NCBI GenBank assembly: GCA_018241725.1
Contig: JAFEDI010000020.1
Location: 1-62,495, forward strand
Length of the DNA: 62,495 nt
From: Pseudomonadota bacterium
Lineage (GTDB): Bacteria > Pseudomonadota > Gammaproteobacteria > Burkholderiales > Rhodocyclaceae
Direction: 5' to 3'
A model generated the notes under the pieces. The model was not told the origin of the DNA, ran no database searches, and worked only from the letters and a program-made list of their open reading frames with translations. Made by a program: the position numbers and the translations under genes. Positions 39,335 through 48,126 of the stretch are shown here, one piece after another. Numbering within the stretch: the first letter of the stretch is position 1; the number at the start of each line of letters is the position of its first letter.

Positions 39335-40654
39335 TCACTCCTTGGCGGAGATTTCTCCGTCAGCTCCCAAACGGCTGACCAGCAGTTGGTCAATGCGGTG
39401 GTTGTCCACGTCGAGCACCTCGAAGCGGTAACCTGCAAAGTCCACACGGTCGGTACGGCGCGGGATCTTGCGCAGGTGGTACATCATGAAGCCGGCGATG
39501 GTCTCGTAGTGCTCGCTGCCGTCCTCATCGTCGATGTCGAGCACGCGCATCACGTCGCTGGCAGCCGTTGCCCCATCCACCAGCCAGGAGTGCTCGTCCC
39601 GGCGCAGTATCTGCTCCTCCTGCACCTGGTCCACGTCGTCGCCGACCAGCGCGCGGATGATGTCGTTGAGGGTAATCACGCCAACCACCAGCGCGTACTC
39701 GTTGATGACCACAGCAAAATCCTCGCGGGCCTCGCGCAGACGTTCCAGTACCTCGGCCAGCGTCAGCGTATCAGGCAGTGCCAGCAGCGGGTTGATCGGC
39801 GCGTCGGCCTTCATCGACAGGGACTGGCCGGCCAGTACGCGGTTGAGCAAATCCTTGGCATCCACATAGCCAACCACGTGGTCGATGTCACCGTCACAAA
39901 CGGGGAAACGGTTGAACGGCCGGCTCGTGATCTTCTGGCGGATGCTCTCCTCGCTCTCCTGTAGCGTGAAGAAGACCACACTGTCACGGGTCGTCATCGC
40001 CGACGGCGCACTGCGTGCGTCCAGGCCGAACACGTTCTCGATCAGCGCATGTTCCTGCTCGGCAAGCACGCCGGCGTCAGCACCGGCCTGCACCACCGCG
40101 ATGATCTCATCCGGGGTCACCGTCTCGTTGCGCGTCGTCGGCACGCCCAGCAGGCGGAACAACAGGTCCGCCGCCGAGTTATAGAACCACAGCAAAGGCC
40201 GCAGCCAGCGGATCAGCAGGCTCATCGGCCCCGACACGGTCATGGCCAACCGCTCCGGCGAAGCCATGCCGAGTCGCTTGGGCATCAGGTCGGCGAACAG
40301 GATGAACAGGGACGTCACCCCCGTGAAAGACAGCGCAAAAGCGACGGTTTCCAGATAGGTGTCCGGCAGCAATGGGGTCAGCGCCGTCGTCAGCCACGGG
40401 GAGAACACCCCTTCGCCGACGATGCCCCCCATGATCGCCACTGCATTGAGGCCAATCTGCACCAGCGTGAAGAAAGGCCCTGGCTGGGCCTGCAAGGCCA
40501 GCACGCGGGCAGCGGCGGCATGGCCCTCTTCTGCCAGCACCGACAGGCGCACCGGACGCGAGGCCGCAATGGAAATCTCGGACACCGCAAAGAAGGCGCT
40601 GATCGCCACCAGCACGCCGATCAGCAGAAGATTTTCAAGCAGGTCCATGCTCAT
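39335..40654 (-). CDS. CNNM/CorC-type membrane protein with CBS pair
   Basis: 439 aa. DUF21 membrane domain (1-~200, four helices; FFAVSEISIAASRPVRL), tandem CBS domains (about 215-345; TTRDSVVFFTLQESEESIRQ, VINEYALVVGVITLNDIIRALVGD), and C-terminal CorC_HlyC domain (GFMMYHLRKIPRRTDRVDFAGYRFEV). The family (YtfL/YoaE, often labelled hemolysin) is linked to Mg2+/Co2+ or polyamine efflux. ATG 40648 (two codons in) is an equally good start. Confidence 0.88.
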   Translation of the reverse strand: MSMDLLENLLLIGVLVAISAFFAVSEISIAASRPVRLSVLAEEGHAAAARVLALQAQPGPFFTLVQIGLNAVAIMGGIVGEGVFSPWLTTALTPLLPDTYLETVAFALSFTGVTSLFILFADLMPKRLGMASPERLAMTVSGPMSLLIRWLRPLLWFYNSAADLLFRLLGVPTTRNETVTPDEIIAVVQAGADAGVLAEQEHALIENVFGLDARSAPSAMTTRDSVVFFTLQESEESIRQKITSRPFNRFPVCDGDIDHVVGYVDAKDLLNRVLAGQSLSMKADAPINPLLALPDTLTLAEVLERLREAREDFAVVINEYALVVGVITLNDIIRALVGDDVDQVQEEQILRRDEHSWLVDGATAASDVMRVLDIDDEDGSEHYETIAGFMMYHLRKIPRRTDRVDFAGYRFEVLDVDNHRIDQLLVSRLGADGEISAKE

Positions 40655-40670
40655 GGGTCTCCATCCGGCT

Positions 40671-41792
40671 TTACTGCCCCGGCTCTTCCACCGACTTGCG
40701 CAGACGCATCTGCAACAGAATTGAATCAGCCTGCTGCTGCAGATTGCGCGAACGCTCGATCCATTCAGCGTCGCGGGTCTGTAGCGCCTGGAGCAAGGCC
40801 TTCAGCGCATCGCGCCGGGCCGTCGCGTACTGGATCAGCTCATTCCTTTGCCATTCGCGGGGGGGAGGCGCCATGCGCCACGACAGTTGCAGTACCTGCC
40901 GGTCCCAACGGGGAATCAACTCCCGTTCAAGGACCTCCAGCGCCGCCACCTCGGTCATCCGGTGAGCCCGCACGGCCTCCAGAAGCTGAGTCTGCTCCCG
41001 TTGCAGGTCCTGCTCTTCGATGGCAAAGCGCTGGACGGTCTGCTGATACAGCGTATCCACCTCCCGTTCATGGGCGACATCGGGAGTCGCACGCCACATG
41101 CTTACCCCGATGAGCACGACGGCCACACCCCCCGCCAGCGCGCGCCAAGTCAACCAGCGGACCGGCAACTGGGAAAACACCGGCTCAGCCAGTGCCGCCC
41201 CCAGAATCAGGCCACCGAGCAATCCTCCCAGGTGCGCCGCATTGTCGATACCCGCAATGGCAAAGCCGGCGAACAGGGAATAGCCGAGAAACCCGAGCGT
41301 CCCCGAACGCATCTCGCGGAACACCTCGACCGGCACCGAGCCCCGCTGGACCGTCAGGTATGCCAGCAGCGCGCCGTACACCCCGAAGATTGCGCCCGAT
41401 GCACCGATGCTCACCGCGCCCTGCCGCCACCACAAGCTGGCCACATTGCCGAGCAGGCCCGCCCCCAGATACACCACCACGAACCCGGCCCGCCCGAACA
41501 GCCGCTCAACGACCTGCCCGGCCTGGTAAAGGGCGAACATGTTGAGCCCAACGTGGAGCAGTCCGCCATGCAGGAACAGGGCCGTCAGCAAACGCCAGCT
41601 CTCGCCATCCTGGGTCCGCAGCGCAAAATTACCGCCAACGCGGATCAACAGTTCGGAGGGAATGTGCAGCGGACTCATGGACACCGCCGCCAGCCCGACA
41701 AAAACCAGGATGTTGACCGCCACCAGGGCATATGTGACGGTCGCACGCGGCACCCGTACAAACAGCAGGTCGATGAAATTATCGTAATTCAA
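40671..41792 (-). CDS. Rhomboid-family intramembrane serine protease with C-terminal helical extension
   Basis: Six-helix rhomboid core with catalytic Ser in GASGAIFG (S132 from the chosen start) and His in NAAHLGG (H187), plus the L1-loop WRLLTALFLHGGLLHVGLNM. After the last helix (~residue 250) comes ~120 residues of charged helical sequence (REVDTLYQQTVQRFAIEEQD, LQREQTQLLEAVRAH), probably a coiled coil in the cytoplasm or periplasm. No ATG precedes TM1: the frame starts at TTG 41912, TTG 41792 or GTG within TM1 flank; 41792 is chosen because the core begins a few residues later. Confidence 0.8.
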   Translation of the reverse strand: MNYDNFIDLLFVRVPRATVTYALVAVNILVFVGLAAVSMSPLHIPSELLIRVGGNFALRTQDGESWRLLTALFLHGGLLHVGLNMFALYQAGQVVERLFGRAGFVVVYLGAGLLGNVASLWWRQGAVSIGASGAIFGVYGALLAYLTVQRGSVPVEVFREMRSGTLGFLGYSLFAGFAIAGIDNAAHLGGLLGGLILGAALAEPVFSQLPVRWLTWRALAGGVAVVLIGVSMWRATPDVAHEREVDTLYQQTVQRFAIEEQDLQREQTQLLEAVRAHRMTEVAALEVLERELIPRWDRQVLQLSWRMAPPPREWQRNELIQYATARRDALKALLQALQTRDAEWIERSRNLQQQADSILLQMRLRKSVEEPGQ

Positions 41793-41972
41793 GGCGCGAC
41801 AATGGCTTGGCAGAACGGTGCCGCCGATTATACGCAAGCCGGTCGCCTCGTCCGTCGAGGCCGGGACATGACACTCATCTGCGACAGATTCCTCGTTTGG
41901 GTATCGCTGCAATCACCCAATCCGGGGCTCTGCGCTAATATGCCGACTCAAGCTGGTTGGCTCTGGATACCC

Positions 41973-43019
41973 ATGATCCACGTTCTCAAACACGTCGAAT
42001 CCATCACACAACATCGCGACCGTACCTTGCTGGAACTGGGCGTCGCATCGGCCCTGTTCGAACTGGTCAAAGCGCTGGAGGTCAATCTCTACAAAGTCAC
42101 CGAGCATGGCAACGACAACTTCCTGACTCAGGTCGTACACGTGGCCCCCGAAGGCGTGCGCTATGTCCAGGAGGCGCTCGATGACGTCACTGAGACGATG
42201 CCGGTTTCCCAACGGCCGGAAATGGCAGCCTGCGTCGAACAGAACCACATCGTGCTTCGCCACCTGGAAGCCACGGGCCAATACCTGCACTGTTTCCCCA
42301 TCCTGGCCGAACGTCGGGTACTGGGCGTACTGGAAGTAGTCTGCAACACCCAGCTCAGCGAGGAGAATCTCGGCACGGCGGAGGGCTTTCTCGGGCTGTA
42401 CCGCAACTACATGAGCCTGCTGGACTACAGTGAGCGGGACACGCTTACCGGCCTGCTCAACCGCAAGACCTTCGACGAAAACCTGGGAAAAATCCTCAAT
42501 GCGCTGGCCGTTCAGCATGCTGCCTCGATGAATGACAGCCCGATGCGGCTGCGTCAGCAGGACGACGGCACCCACTGGCTGGCAGTACTGGACGTGGACC
42601 ACTTCAAGCGCATCAACGACCAGTTCGGCCACTTGTACGGAGACGAGGTACTCCTGCTGCTGGCCCGCCTGATGCGGGACAGCTTCCGTCACCAGGATCG
42701 CCTGTTCCGCTTCGGCGGCGAAGAGTTTGTCGTCGTACTGAGAGCCGGCAACGAAAGCGAGGTCGCCCAGGCCCTCGAACGGCTGCGTGAAACGGTCGAG
42801 CACTACCCGTTTCCTCAGGTCGGACAGGTCACCATCAGCACGGGCTATACCTACATTCGCTCCCAGGACACCATCCCGGAAATCGTCGGGCGGGCAGACG
42901 AAGCACTCTACTTCGCCAAGGAAAACGGCCGCAACCGGACGGCCTGCTACGAAACCTTGCTGGCCGATGGACTCATCGCCCTCCGCGAGCAACCGAGCGG
43001 CAGCATGGAACTGTTCTGA
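41973..43019 (+). CDS. Diguanylate cyclase (GGDEF) with N-terminal sensor domain
   Basis: 348 aa. An N-terminal ~150-residue region resembling a GAF sensor, then a GGDEF domain (about 160-330): ERDTLTGLLNRKTFDENL, DVDHFKRINDQFGHLYGDEVL, active site RFGGEEF with inhibitory site RHQD five residues ahead. Makes cyclic-di-GMP; product feedback likely. ATG 41973 gives MIHVLKHVES; ATG 41940 is in frame, but TAATAT there looks like a -10, so 41973 is preferred. A second c-di-GMP enzyme lies at 32.8 kb. Confidence 0.87.
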   Translation: MIHVLKHVESITQHRDRTLLELGVASALFELVKALEVNLYKVTEHGNDNFLTQVVHVAPEGVRYVQEALDDVTETMPVSQRPEMAACVEQNHIVLRHLEATGQYLHCFPILAERRVLGVLEVVCNTQLSEENLGTAEGFLGLYRNYMSLLDYSERDTLTGLLNRKTFDENLGKILNALAVQHAASMNDSPMRLRQQDDGTHWLAVLDVDHFKRINDQFGHLYGDEVLLLLARLMRDSFRHQDRLFRFGGEEFVVVLRAGNESEVAQALERLRETVEHYPFPQVGQVTISTGYTYIRSQDTIPEIVGRADEALYFAKENGRNRTACYETLLADGLIALREQPSGSMELF

Positions 43020-43113
43020 ACGCCCGGATCCGCCGCATCTCCCGACCAACCAACCTCCGCCGGCGGAAACCCAGCCCCCCGCAGCAGACTACACCCAGTG
43101 GATGAACGCTCCT

Positions 43114-43497
43114 TCACTTGGTGGCCGCCAAGGCCGGCAGGTCCTTCAGAGCCTGCTTGCGCTCCTCGTCGGCAGCAAACATAAGCGCCTTCTGCTCCGG
43201 AGTCAGCTGGACTTTCAGGACATACTCCAACGAGCTGTAGATCCGTGCCATACGCTCCGTCAGCCGCCCCTTGGCGGGAATTGCACGTATCACCTGCTCA
43301 CGGCTCGCCCCTGAAATCATCATCAACTTCTGGATGAAAGTCTCGTCGATACGGCGGGTCTCCGCCTGCAGGTAAGCCATCTGCACCGGCGTCAGCACTA
43401 CGGCCGGCGCAGGAGGAGCGGCAAGGACGGCGGGCCCAGAGGCCAGCAGACTCACGACGACGAGCCCGGCACGGAAGAAGAAAAATGTCATGTTCAC
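43114..43497 (-). CDS. Small periplasmic protein with signal peptide
   Basis: 127 aa with an N-terminal signal (FFFFRAGLVVVSLLASGPAV, cleavage after VLA) and a helical mature part containing LTPVQMAYLQAETRRIDETF and LTPEQKALMFAADEERKQA, a two-fold LTPxQ pattern like Spy/CpxP-type periplasmic stress proteins (inference, weak). The GTG start overlaps the qor stop (GTGA), so expression is coupled to qor; ATG 43491 is the alternative start. Confidence 0.75.
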   Translation of the reverse strand: MNMTFFFFRAGLVVVSLLASGPAVLAAPPAPAVVLTPVQMAYLQAETRRIDETFIQKLMMISGASREQVIRAIPAKGRLTERMARIYSSLEYVLKVQLTPEQKALMFAADEERKQALKDLPALAATK

Positions 43498-44468
43498 GGA
43501 ATCAGAACGGTGGAGCCCGTCGTCCGTCGCGCCTCCAGCTCACGGTGGGCCGTGGCTGCATCGCACAACGGATAACGCTGGTTGATGTTGATACGGACCT
43601 GGCCCGACGCCACGATACCGAACAGTTCGTCCGCCATCGCCAACAGGTCTTCACGGCGGGCCGTATAGGTGAACAGCGTCGGCCGGGTCAGGAACAGGGA
43701 CCCCATCCTGGCCAACAGTCCGGGATCGAAGGGCTCGACCGGGCCGGAGGCGTTGCCGAAGCTCACCATCATGCCGAGGGGCCGCAGGCAGGCCAGGGAA
43801 TCCAGGAAGGTGTCCTTGCCGATGGAGTCGTAAACCACATGGACGCCAGTACCGCCGGTCAGCACCCGCACACGCTCGGAAACCTTTTCGCGTGTAGACA
43901 CGATGACGTGGTCGCAACCGTGTCGACGGGCCAGCTCGGCCTTCTCGTCCGAACTGACAGTGCCGATCACCGTTGCGCCGAGGGCCTTTGCCCACTGGCA
44001 GACGATCAGGCCGACGCCGCCAGCCGCGGCATGGATCAGGATGGTCTCGCCGGGCTGGACCCGGTAGGTGCGGCGCAGCAGATACTGGGCGGTGAGGCCT
44101 TGCAGCATCATCGCCGCCCCCTGCTCGAAGGACAGGCTGTCAGGCAGCTTCACCAGATGAGGGGCCTCGATGTTGCGAAGCTCCGCGTAGGCCCCGAGCG
44201 GACCGCCCGCATACGCAACCCGGTCTCCCGTCTGGAATTCGGTGACGCCCTCCCCGACCGCCTCGACGACGCCGGCTGCCTCTTGCCCCAGACCGGACGG
44301 CAGCGGCAGCGGATAAAGGCCGGAGCGGTGATAGGTATCGATGTAATTGAGGCCGACCGCATGATGGCGGACCTGCACCTCGCCCGCTGCGGGCGGCGGC
44401 ACATCGACCTCTACCCACTGCAGGACCTCGGGGCCGCCGGTACGCTCGAAACGGATCAGATGGGACAT
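43494..44468 (-). CDS. qor: NADPH:quinone oxidoreductase, zinc-independent MDR family
   Basis: 324 aa. Medium-chain reductase fold lacking the zinc cysteines; N-terminal GPEVLQWVEVDVPPPAAGEV, quinone-reductase motif NYIDTYHRSGLYP and GLGQEAAGVVEAVGEGV, NADPH-binding AAAGGVGLIVCQWAKALGA. Matches E. coli QorA in length. The frame extends upstream to 44525, but ATG 44468 gives the normal N-terminus. First of two genes with the small periplasmic protein. Confidence 0.93.
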   Translation of the reverse strand: MSHLIRFERTGGPEVLQWVEVDVPPPAAGEVQVRHHAVGLNYIDTYHRSGLYPLPLPSGLGQEAAGVVEAVGEGVTEFQTGDRVAYAGGPLGAYAELRNIEAPHLVKLPDSLSFEQGAAMMLQGLTAQYLLRRTYRVQPGETILIHAAAGGVGLIVCQWAKALGATVIGTVSSDEKAELARRHGCDHVIVSTREKVSERVRVLTGGTGVHVVYDSIGKDTFLDSLACLRPLGMMVSFGNASGPVEPFDPGLLARMGSLFLTRPTLFTYTARREDLLAMADELFGIVASGQVRININQRYPLCDAATAHRELEARRTTGSTVLIP

Positions 44469-44550
44469 GCTGCACCTCGCACAGGCATCAGTTGTAACTG
44501 AATTGTACCGGAGGCGCATAAGCATCGTGATCCCGGAGGACGAATGAATT

Positions 44551-44581
44551 CGCCCCTACGTGGCAAGCCACAGTAGGGGCG
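44551..44581 (-). terminator. Stem-loop downstream of maeB
   Basis: CGCCCCTAC (44551-44559) pairs with GTAGGGGCG (44573-44581), with an inner TGGC/CCA step. It lies 66 bp after the maeB stop in the direction of maeB transcription. No T tract; a weak terminator or RNA-stability hairpin. Confidence 0.5.
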
Positions 44582-44646
44582 TTCATGCATCCATCCCTGG
44601 CGTTGCGGAGAGGCGGAACCGCCCCCGCCGCAACGGCAGCGCTGAC

Positions 44647-46941
44647 TCAGACCGACTTTTCGGCGCGCTGCTCGAGGGCATCCACGACGGCCAGGGCCGT
44701 CATGTTGACCAGGCGGCGCACGGAGGCCGACGGGGTCAGGATGTGCACCGCACGGGCCGCACCGAGAAGGATCGGGCCAACCGACACACCCTCGCCATGA
44801 GCCACCTTCAGCAGGTTGAAGGCGATGTTGGCAGCATCCAGGTTGGGCATTACCAGCAGGTTGGCTTCACCGGTGAGGGTGGAGTCCGGGTGCAGGCGGT
44901 CGCGGATCTCGGCGGACAGTGCGGAGTCGCCGTGCATCTCGCCGTCGCACTGCAGTTCCGGCGCCTTGTCGCGCAGGATGTCGCGGGCCGCGCGCATCTT
45001 GAGGGACGAGGTACTGCGGGCGCTGCCGAAGTTGGAATGGGACAGCAGAGCCACCTTCGGCTCGATGCCGAAGCGCTTCATCTCCTCGGCCGCCATCAGG
45101 GAGATCTCGGAAATGTCCTCGGCGCTCGGCAGTTCGTTCACGTAGGTGTCGGCAATCGCCAGAATGCGCTTGGGCAGCAGCAGCATGTTCATCGCAGCGA
45201 ACAGCTTGGCGCCCGGCTTGAGGCCGATCAGATTTTCCACGTGGCGGTAGTGGTGGTCGTAGGAACCGGTGGTGCCGCACACCAGTGCATCGGCGTCGCC
45301 ACGGCGCAGCAGCATGCAGCCGATCAGCGTGGAGTCGCTGCGCAGGGCCTCGCGGGCGGAATCCGGCGTCACGCCGTCGCGGCCCATCAGGCGGTAATAC
45401 TCCTGCCACAGCTCGCGATAGCGCGGATCGGATTCGACGTTCACCACGTCGAAGTCACGGCCGGCCTGCAGGTTGAGGCCGAACTTCTCGATGCGCATGT
45501 CGATGACCGCCGGACGGCCGATGAGGATAGGACGGGCCAGGTGTTCGTCGACCACGGCGCGCACGGCGCGCAGCACGCGCTCGCTCTCGCCTTCCGCGTA
45601 GAGCACGCGCTTCTGCTCGACGGGAACCGCCTTGGCAGTGGTGAACACCGGCTTCATGATGATGCCGGACTGGTACACGAACTCGTTGAGGCTCTGGACG
45701 TAGGCGTCCATGTCGATCTGGCGGGTCGCCACGCCGGAGTCGATGGCGGCCTGGGCCACAGCCGGTGCGATCTTGACGATCAGGCGCGGATCGAAGGGCT
45801 TCGGAATCAGGTAGTTCGGGCCGAAGTTGAGGTCGGCACCACCGTAAGCCTGAGCCACCACGTCGGACTGCTCGGCCTCGGCCAGCTCGGCGATGGCCTT
45901 CACGCAGGCCAGCTTCATCTCTTCATTGATCTTGGTGGCGCCGGCATCCAGCGCACCACGGAAAATGAAGGGGAAGCACAGCACGTTGTTGACCTGGTTC
46001 GGGTAATCCGAACGGCCGGTGGCGATGATCGCGTCGGGACGCACTTCCTTGGCCAGCTCCGGCAGGATTTCCGGCGTCGGGTTGGCCAGTGCGAAGATCA
46101 GCGGCTTATCAGCCATGGTCTTGACCATGTCCTGCTTCAGCACGCCAGCGGTGGACAGGCCCAGGAACACATCGGCGCCGACCATCGCATCGGCCAGCGT
46201 ACGGTATTCGGTGTTCTGCGCGTAGCGGGCCTTGTTGGCTTCCATCTTCTCGTCGCGACCGACGTAGATCACGCCTTTCGAGTCACAGACGAAAACGTTC
46301 TCGCGTTTGATGCCGAGGCCACACCACAGGTCCAGACAGGCGATGGCTGCGGCGCCGGCGCCGGAACACACCACCTTGACCTCGTCGATCTTCTTGCCGA
46401 CCACTTTCAGGCCGTTGAGCATGGCCGCGGCGGAAATGATCGCGGTGCCATGCTGATCATCGTGGAAGACCGGGATGTTCATCCGCTCGCGCAACTTCTG
46501 CTCGATGTAGAAGCACTCCGGCGCCTTGATGTCCTCCAGGTTCACGCCACCAAGCGTCGGCTCGAGGGCCGCGATCATGTCGATCAGCTTGTCCGGGTCG
46601 TTCTCGGCCAGCTCGATGTCGAAAACATCGATGTTGGCGAACTTCTTGAACAGACAGCCCTTGCCTTCCATCACCGGCTTGGCGGCCAGCGGGCCGATAT
46701 TGCCGAGGCCCAGCACCGCGGTACCGTTGGTGATCACCGCCACCAGGTTGCCCCGGGAGGTGTATTCCTGCGCGTCGGCCGGATCGGCCACGATCGCATC
46801 ACAGGCAGCCGCCACGCCGGGCGAATAAGCCAGCGCCAGATCGCGCTGGTTGGTCAGGCCCTTGGTGGGCACCACTGCAATCTTGCCGCGGGTCGGTGCG
46901 CGGTGGTACTCGAGGGCGGCGGCAATGAAATCCTTATCCAT
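44647..46941 (-). CDS. maeB: NADP-dependent malic enzyme (MaeB-type, phosphotransacetylase-fused)
   Basis: 764 aa. Residues 1-~410 form the malic enzyme: [56 protein letters not shown] with metal ligands, and [11 protein letters not shown] for the dinucleotide. Residues ~430-764 are a phosphotransacetylase-like domain that in MaeB enzymes is regulatory (acetyl-CoA/CoA sensing) rather than catalytic. Converts malate to pyruvate with NADPH formation, a source of reductant. Confidence 0.95.
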   Translation of the reverse strand: MDKDFIAAALEYHRAPTRGKIAVVPTKGLTNQRDLALAYSPGVAAACDAIVADPADAQEYTSRGNLVAVITNGTAVLGLGNIGPLAAKPVMEGKGCLFKKFANIDVFDIELAENDPDKLIDMIAALEPTLGGVNLEDIKAPECFYIEQKLRERMNIPVFHDDQHGTAIISAAAMLNGLKVVGKKIDEVKVVCSGAGAAAIACLDLWCGLGIKRENVFVCDSKGVIYVGRDEKMEANKARYAQNTEYRTLADAMVGADVFLGLSTAGVLKQDMVKTMADKPLIFALANPTPEILPELAKEVRPDAIIATGRSDYPNQVNNVLCFPFIFRGALDAGATKINEEMKLACVKAIAELAEAEQSDVVAQAYGGADLNFGPNYLIPKPFDPRLIVKIAPAVAQAAIDSGVATRQIDMDAYVQSLNEFVYQSGIIMKPVFTTAKAVPVEQKRVLYAEGESERVLRAVRAVVDEHLARPILIGRPAVIDMRIEKFGLNLQAGRDFDVVNVESDPRYRELWQEYYRLMGRDGVTPDSAREALRSDSTLIGCMLLRRGDADALVCGTTGSYDHHYRHVENLIGLKPGAKLFAAMNMLLLPKRILAIADTYVNELPSAEDISEISLMAAEEMKRFGIEPKVALLSHSNFGSARSTSSLKMRAARDILRDKAPELQCDGEMHGDSALSAEIRDRLHPDSTLTGEANLLVMPNLDAANIAFNLLKVAHGEGVSVGPILLGAARAVHILTPSASVRRLVNMTALAVVDALEQRAEKSV

Positions 46942-47277
46942 GTTCTCTCTTCTCTCAATACGGGTATATCGCTTCCGTCCCCGAAACCGAAATCAGGTCG
47001 GCAACGGCGGCAGCGAAAGCGATATGTGCCGGAAGTCTGAAATATGTGGAGCCCGGATCGGGCACGAGTCTTATATATGACAGCCGGGCGCCGGGATCGC
47101 CGGAAGCTCGACTGGAGCTGGCATGCCGGGAGGTGGCATACCCGCTACGTCTTGTTTGCCGGGATTTTAACCGAGCAAGCGCGATTACGCACCTTCGGTA
47201 AATACGGACTCCCCCCGATTGCGTGGCACAATCGCACCCGCCTGAAAATGCACGGACAGACAAACAGAGGAACGAAG
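46942..47277. other. Divergent intergenic region, no gene
   Basis: 336 bp between maeB and the second ParA gene. GAGAGAAGAGAG just before maeB is its ribosome site. An open frame from 47044 merely extends the ParA gene upstream and lacks ParA sequence. No convincing promoter motif or repeat noticed. Confidence 0.4.
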
Positions 47278-48048
47278 ATGCGACGCGTGGTGTTCAATCA
47301 GAAAGGTGGCGTAGGCAAGTCCACCATCACCTGCAACCTGGCGGCGATCAGCGCCCAGCAAGGCCTGCGCACGCTGGTCGTGGACCTGGACCCGCAGGGC
47401 AACTCCACCCACTACCTGCTCGGCGACGCCTCCGACAACGCGGATGACACCCTCGCCGGCCTGTTCGAGCAGACCCTGTCCTTCAAGTTCAGCCCCAAGA
47501 AGACCGCCGAGTTCGTCCACCCGACGCCCTTCGACAAGCTGTCCATCCTGCCGTCGCACCCGATGCTGGAGGAACTGCAGAGCAAGCTCGAATCCCGCTA
47601 CAAGATCTTCAAGCTGCGCGACGCCCTCGACGAGCTGGCCGACGACTTCGACGCGGTGTTCATCGACACCCCGCCGGCGCTCAACTTCTACACCCGCTCG
47701 GCGCTGATCGCGACGCAGCTGTGCCTGATCCCCTTCGACTGCGACGACTTCTCCCGCCGGGCGCTCTATTCGCTACTGGAGAACGTGCAGGAGATCAGGG
47801 CCGATCACAACCGCGGTCTCGAAGTGGAAGGCATCGTCGTCAACCAGTTCCAGCCCCGCGCCAGCCTGCCCCAGAAGCTGGTGCAGGAACTGATCGACGA
47901 AGGCCTGCCGATCTTCAAGACCTACCTGTCCAGCTCGATCAAGATCCGTGAAAGCCACGAACAGGCCAAGCCGATGATCCACCTGGACCCGAAGCACAAG
48001 CTGGCCCAGGAATTCACCGCCCTCCACGCCGAACTGCGCAGCGCCTGA
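47278..48048 (+). CDS. ParA-family ATPase, orphan
   Basis: 256 aa. The Walker A is [19 protein letters not shown], followed by VVDLDPQGNSTHYL and Walker B AVFIDTPPALNFYT; residues such as SSSIKIRESHEQAKPM at the C-terminus are typical of ParA/Soj-like proteins. Start ATG 47278 with GAGG seven bases upstream, beginning MRRVVFNQKGG. No parB, parS-like site or other partner gene follows, so this is not an obvious partition locus. A large stem-loop follows at 48089. Confidence 0.9.
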   Translation: MRRVVFNQKGGVGKSTITCNLAAISAQQGLRTLVVDLDPQGNSTHYLLGDASDNADDTLAGLFEQTLSFKFSPKKTAEFVHPTPFDKLSILPSHPMLEELQSKLESRYKIFKLRDALDELADDFDAVFIDTPPALNFYTRSALIATQLCLIPFDCDDFSRRALYSLLENVQEIRADHNRGLEVEGIVVNQFQPRASLPQKLVQELIDEGLPIFKTYLSSSIKIRESHEQAKPMIHLDPKHKLAQEFTALHAELRSA

Positions 48049-48088
48049 TGCGGCCCCACATCAGGCTGGCAGGCGAACTCCGGCTATC

Positions 48089-48111
48089 ACCGGCCGGCAT
48101 TCCCGGCCGGT
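48089..48111. terminator. Stem-loop between convergent genes
   Basis: ACCGGCCGG (48089-48097), loop CATTC, CCGGCCGGT (48103-48111): perfect 9-bp GC stem between the ParA stop (48048) and the asparagine-synthetase-like stop (48127). No T tract. Confidence 0.6.
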
Positions 48112-48126
48112 AAACCTGGCGCCCGA

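Noticed and set aside
44560-47040. 826-codon open frame opposite maeB
   Set aside because: Antisense shadow of malic enzyme with no motif.
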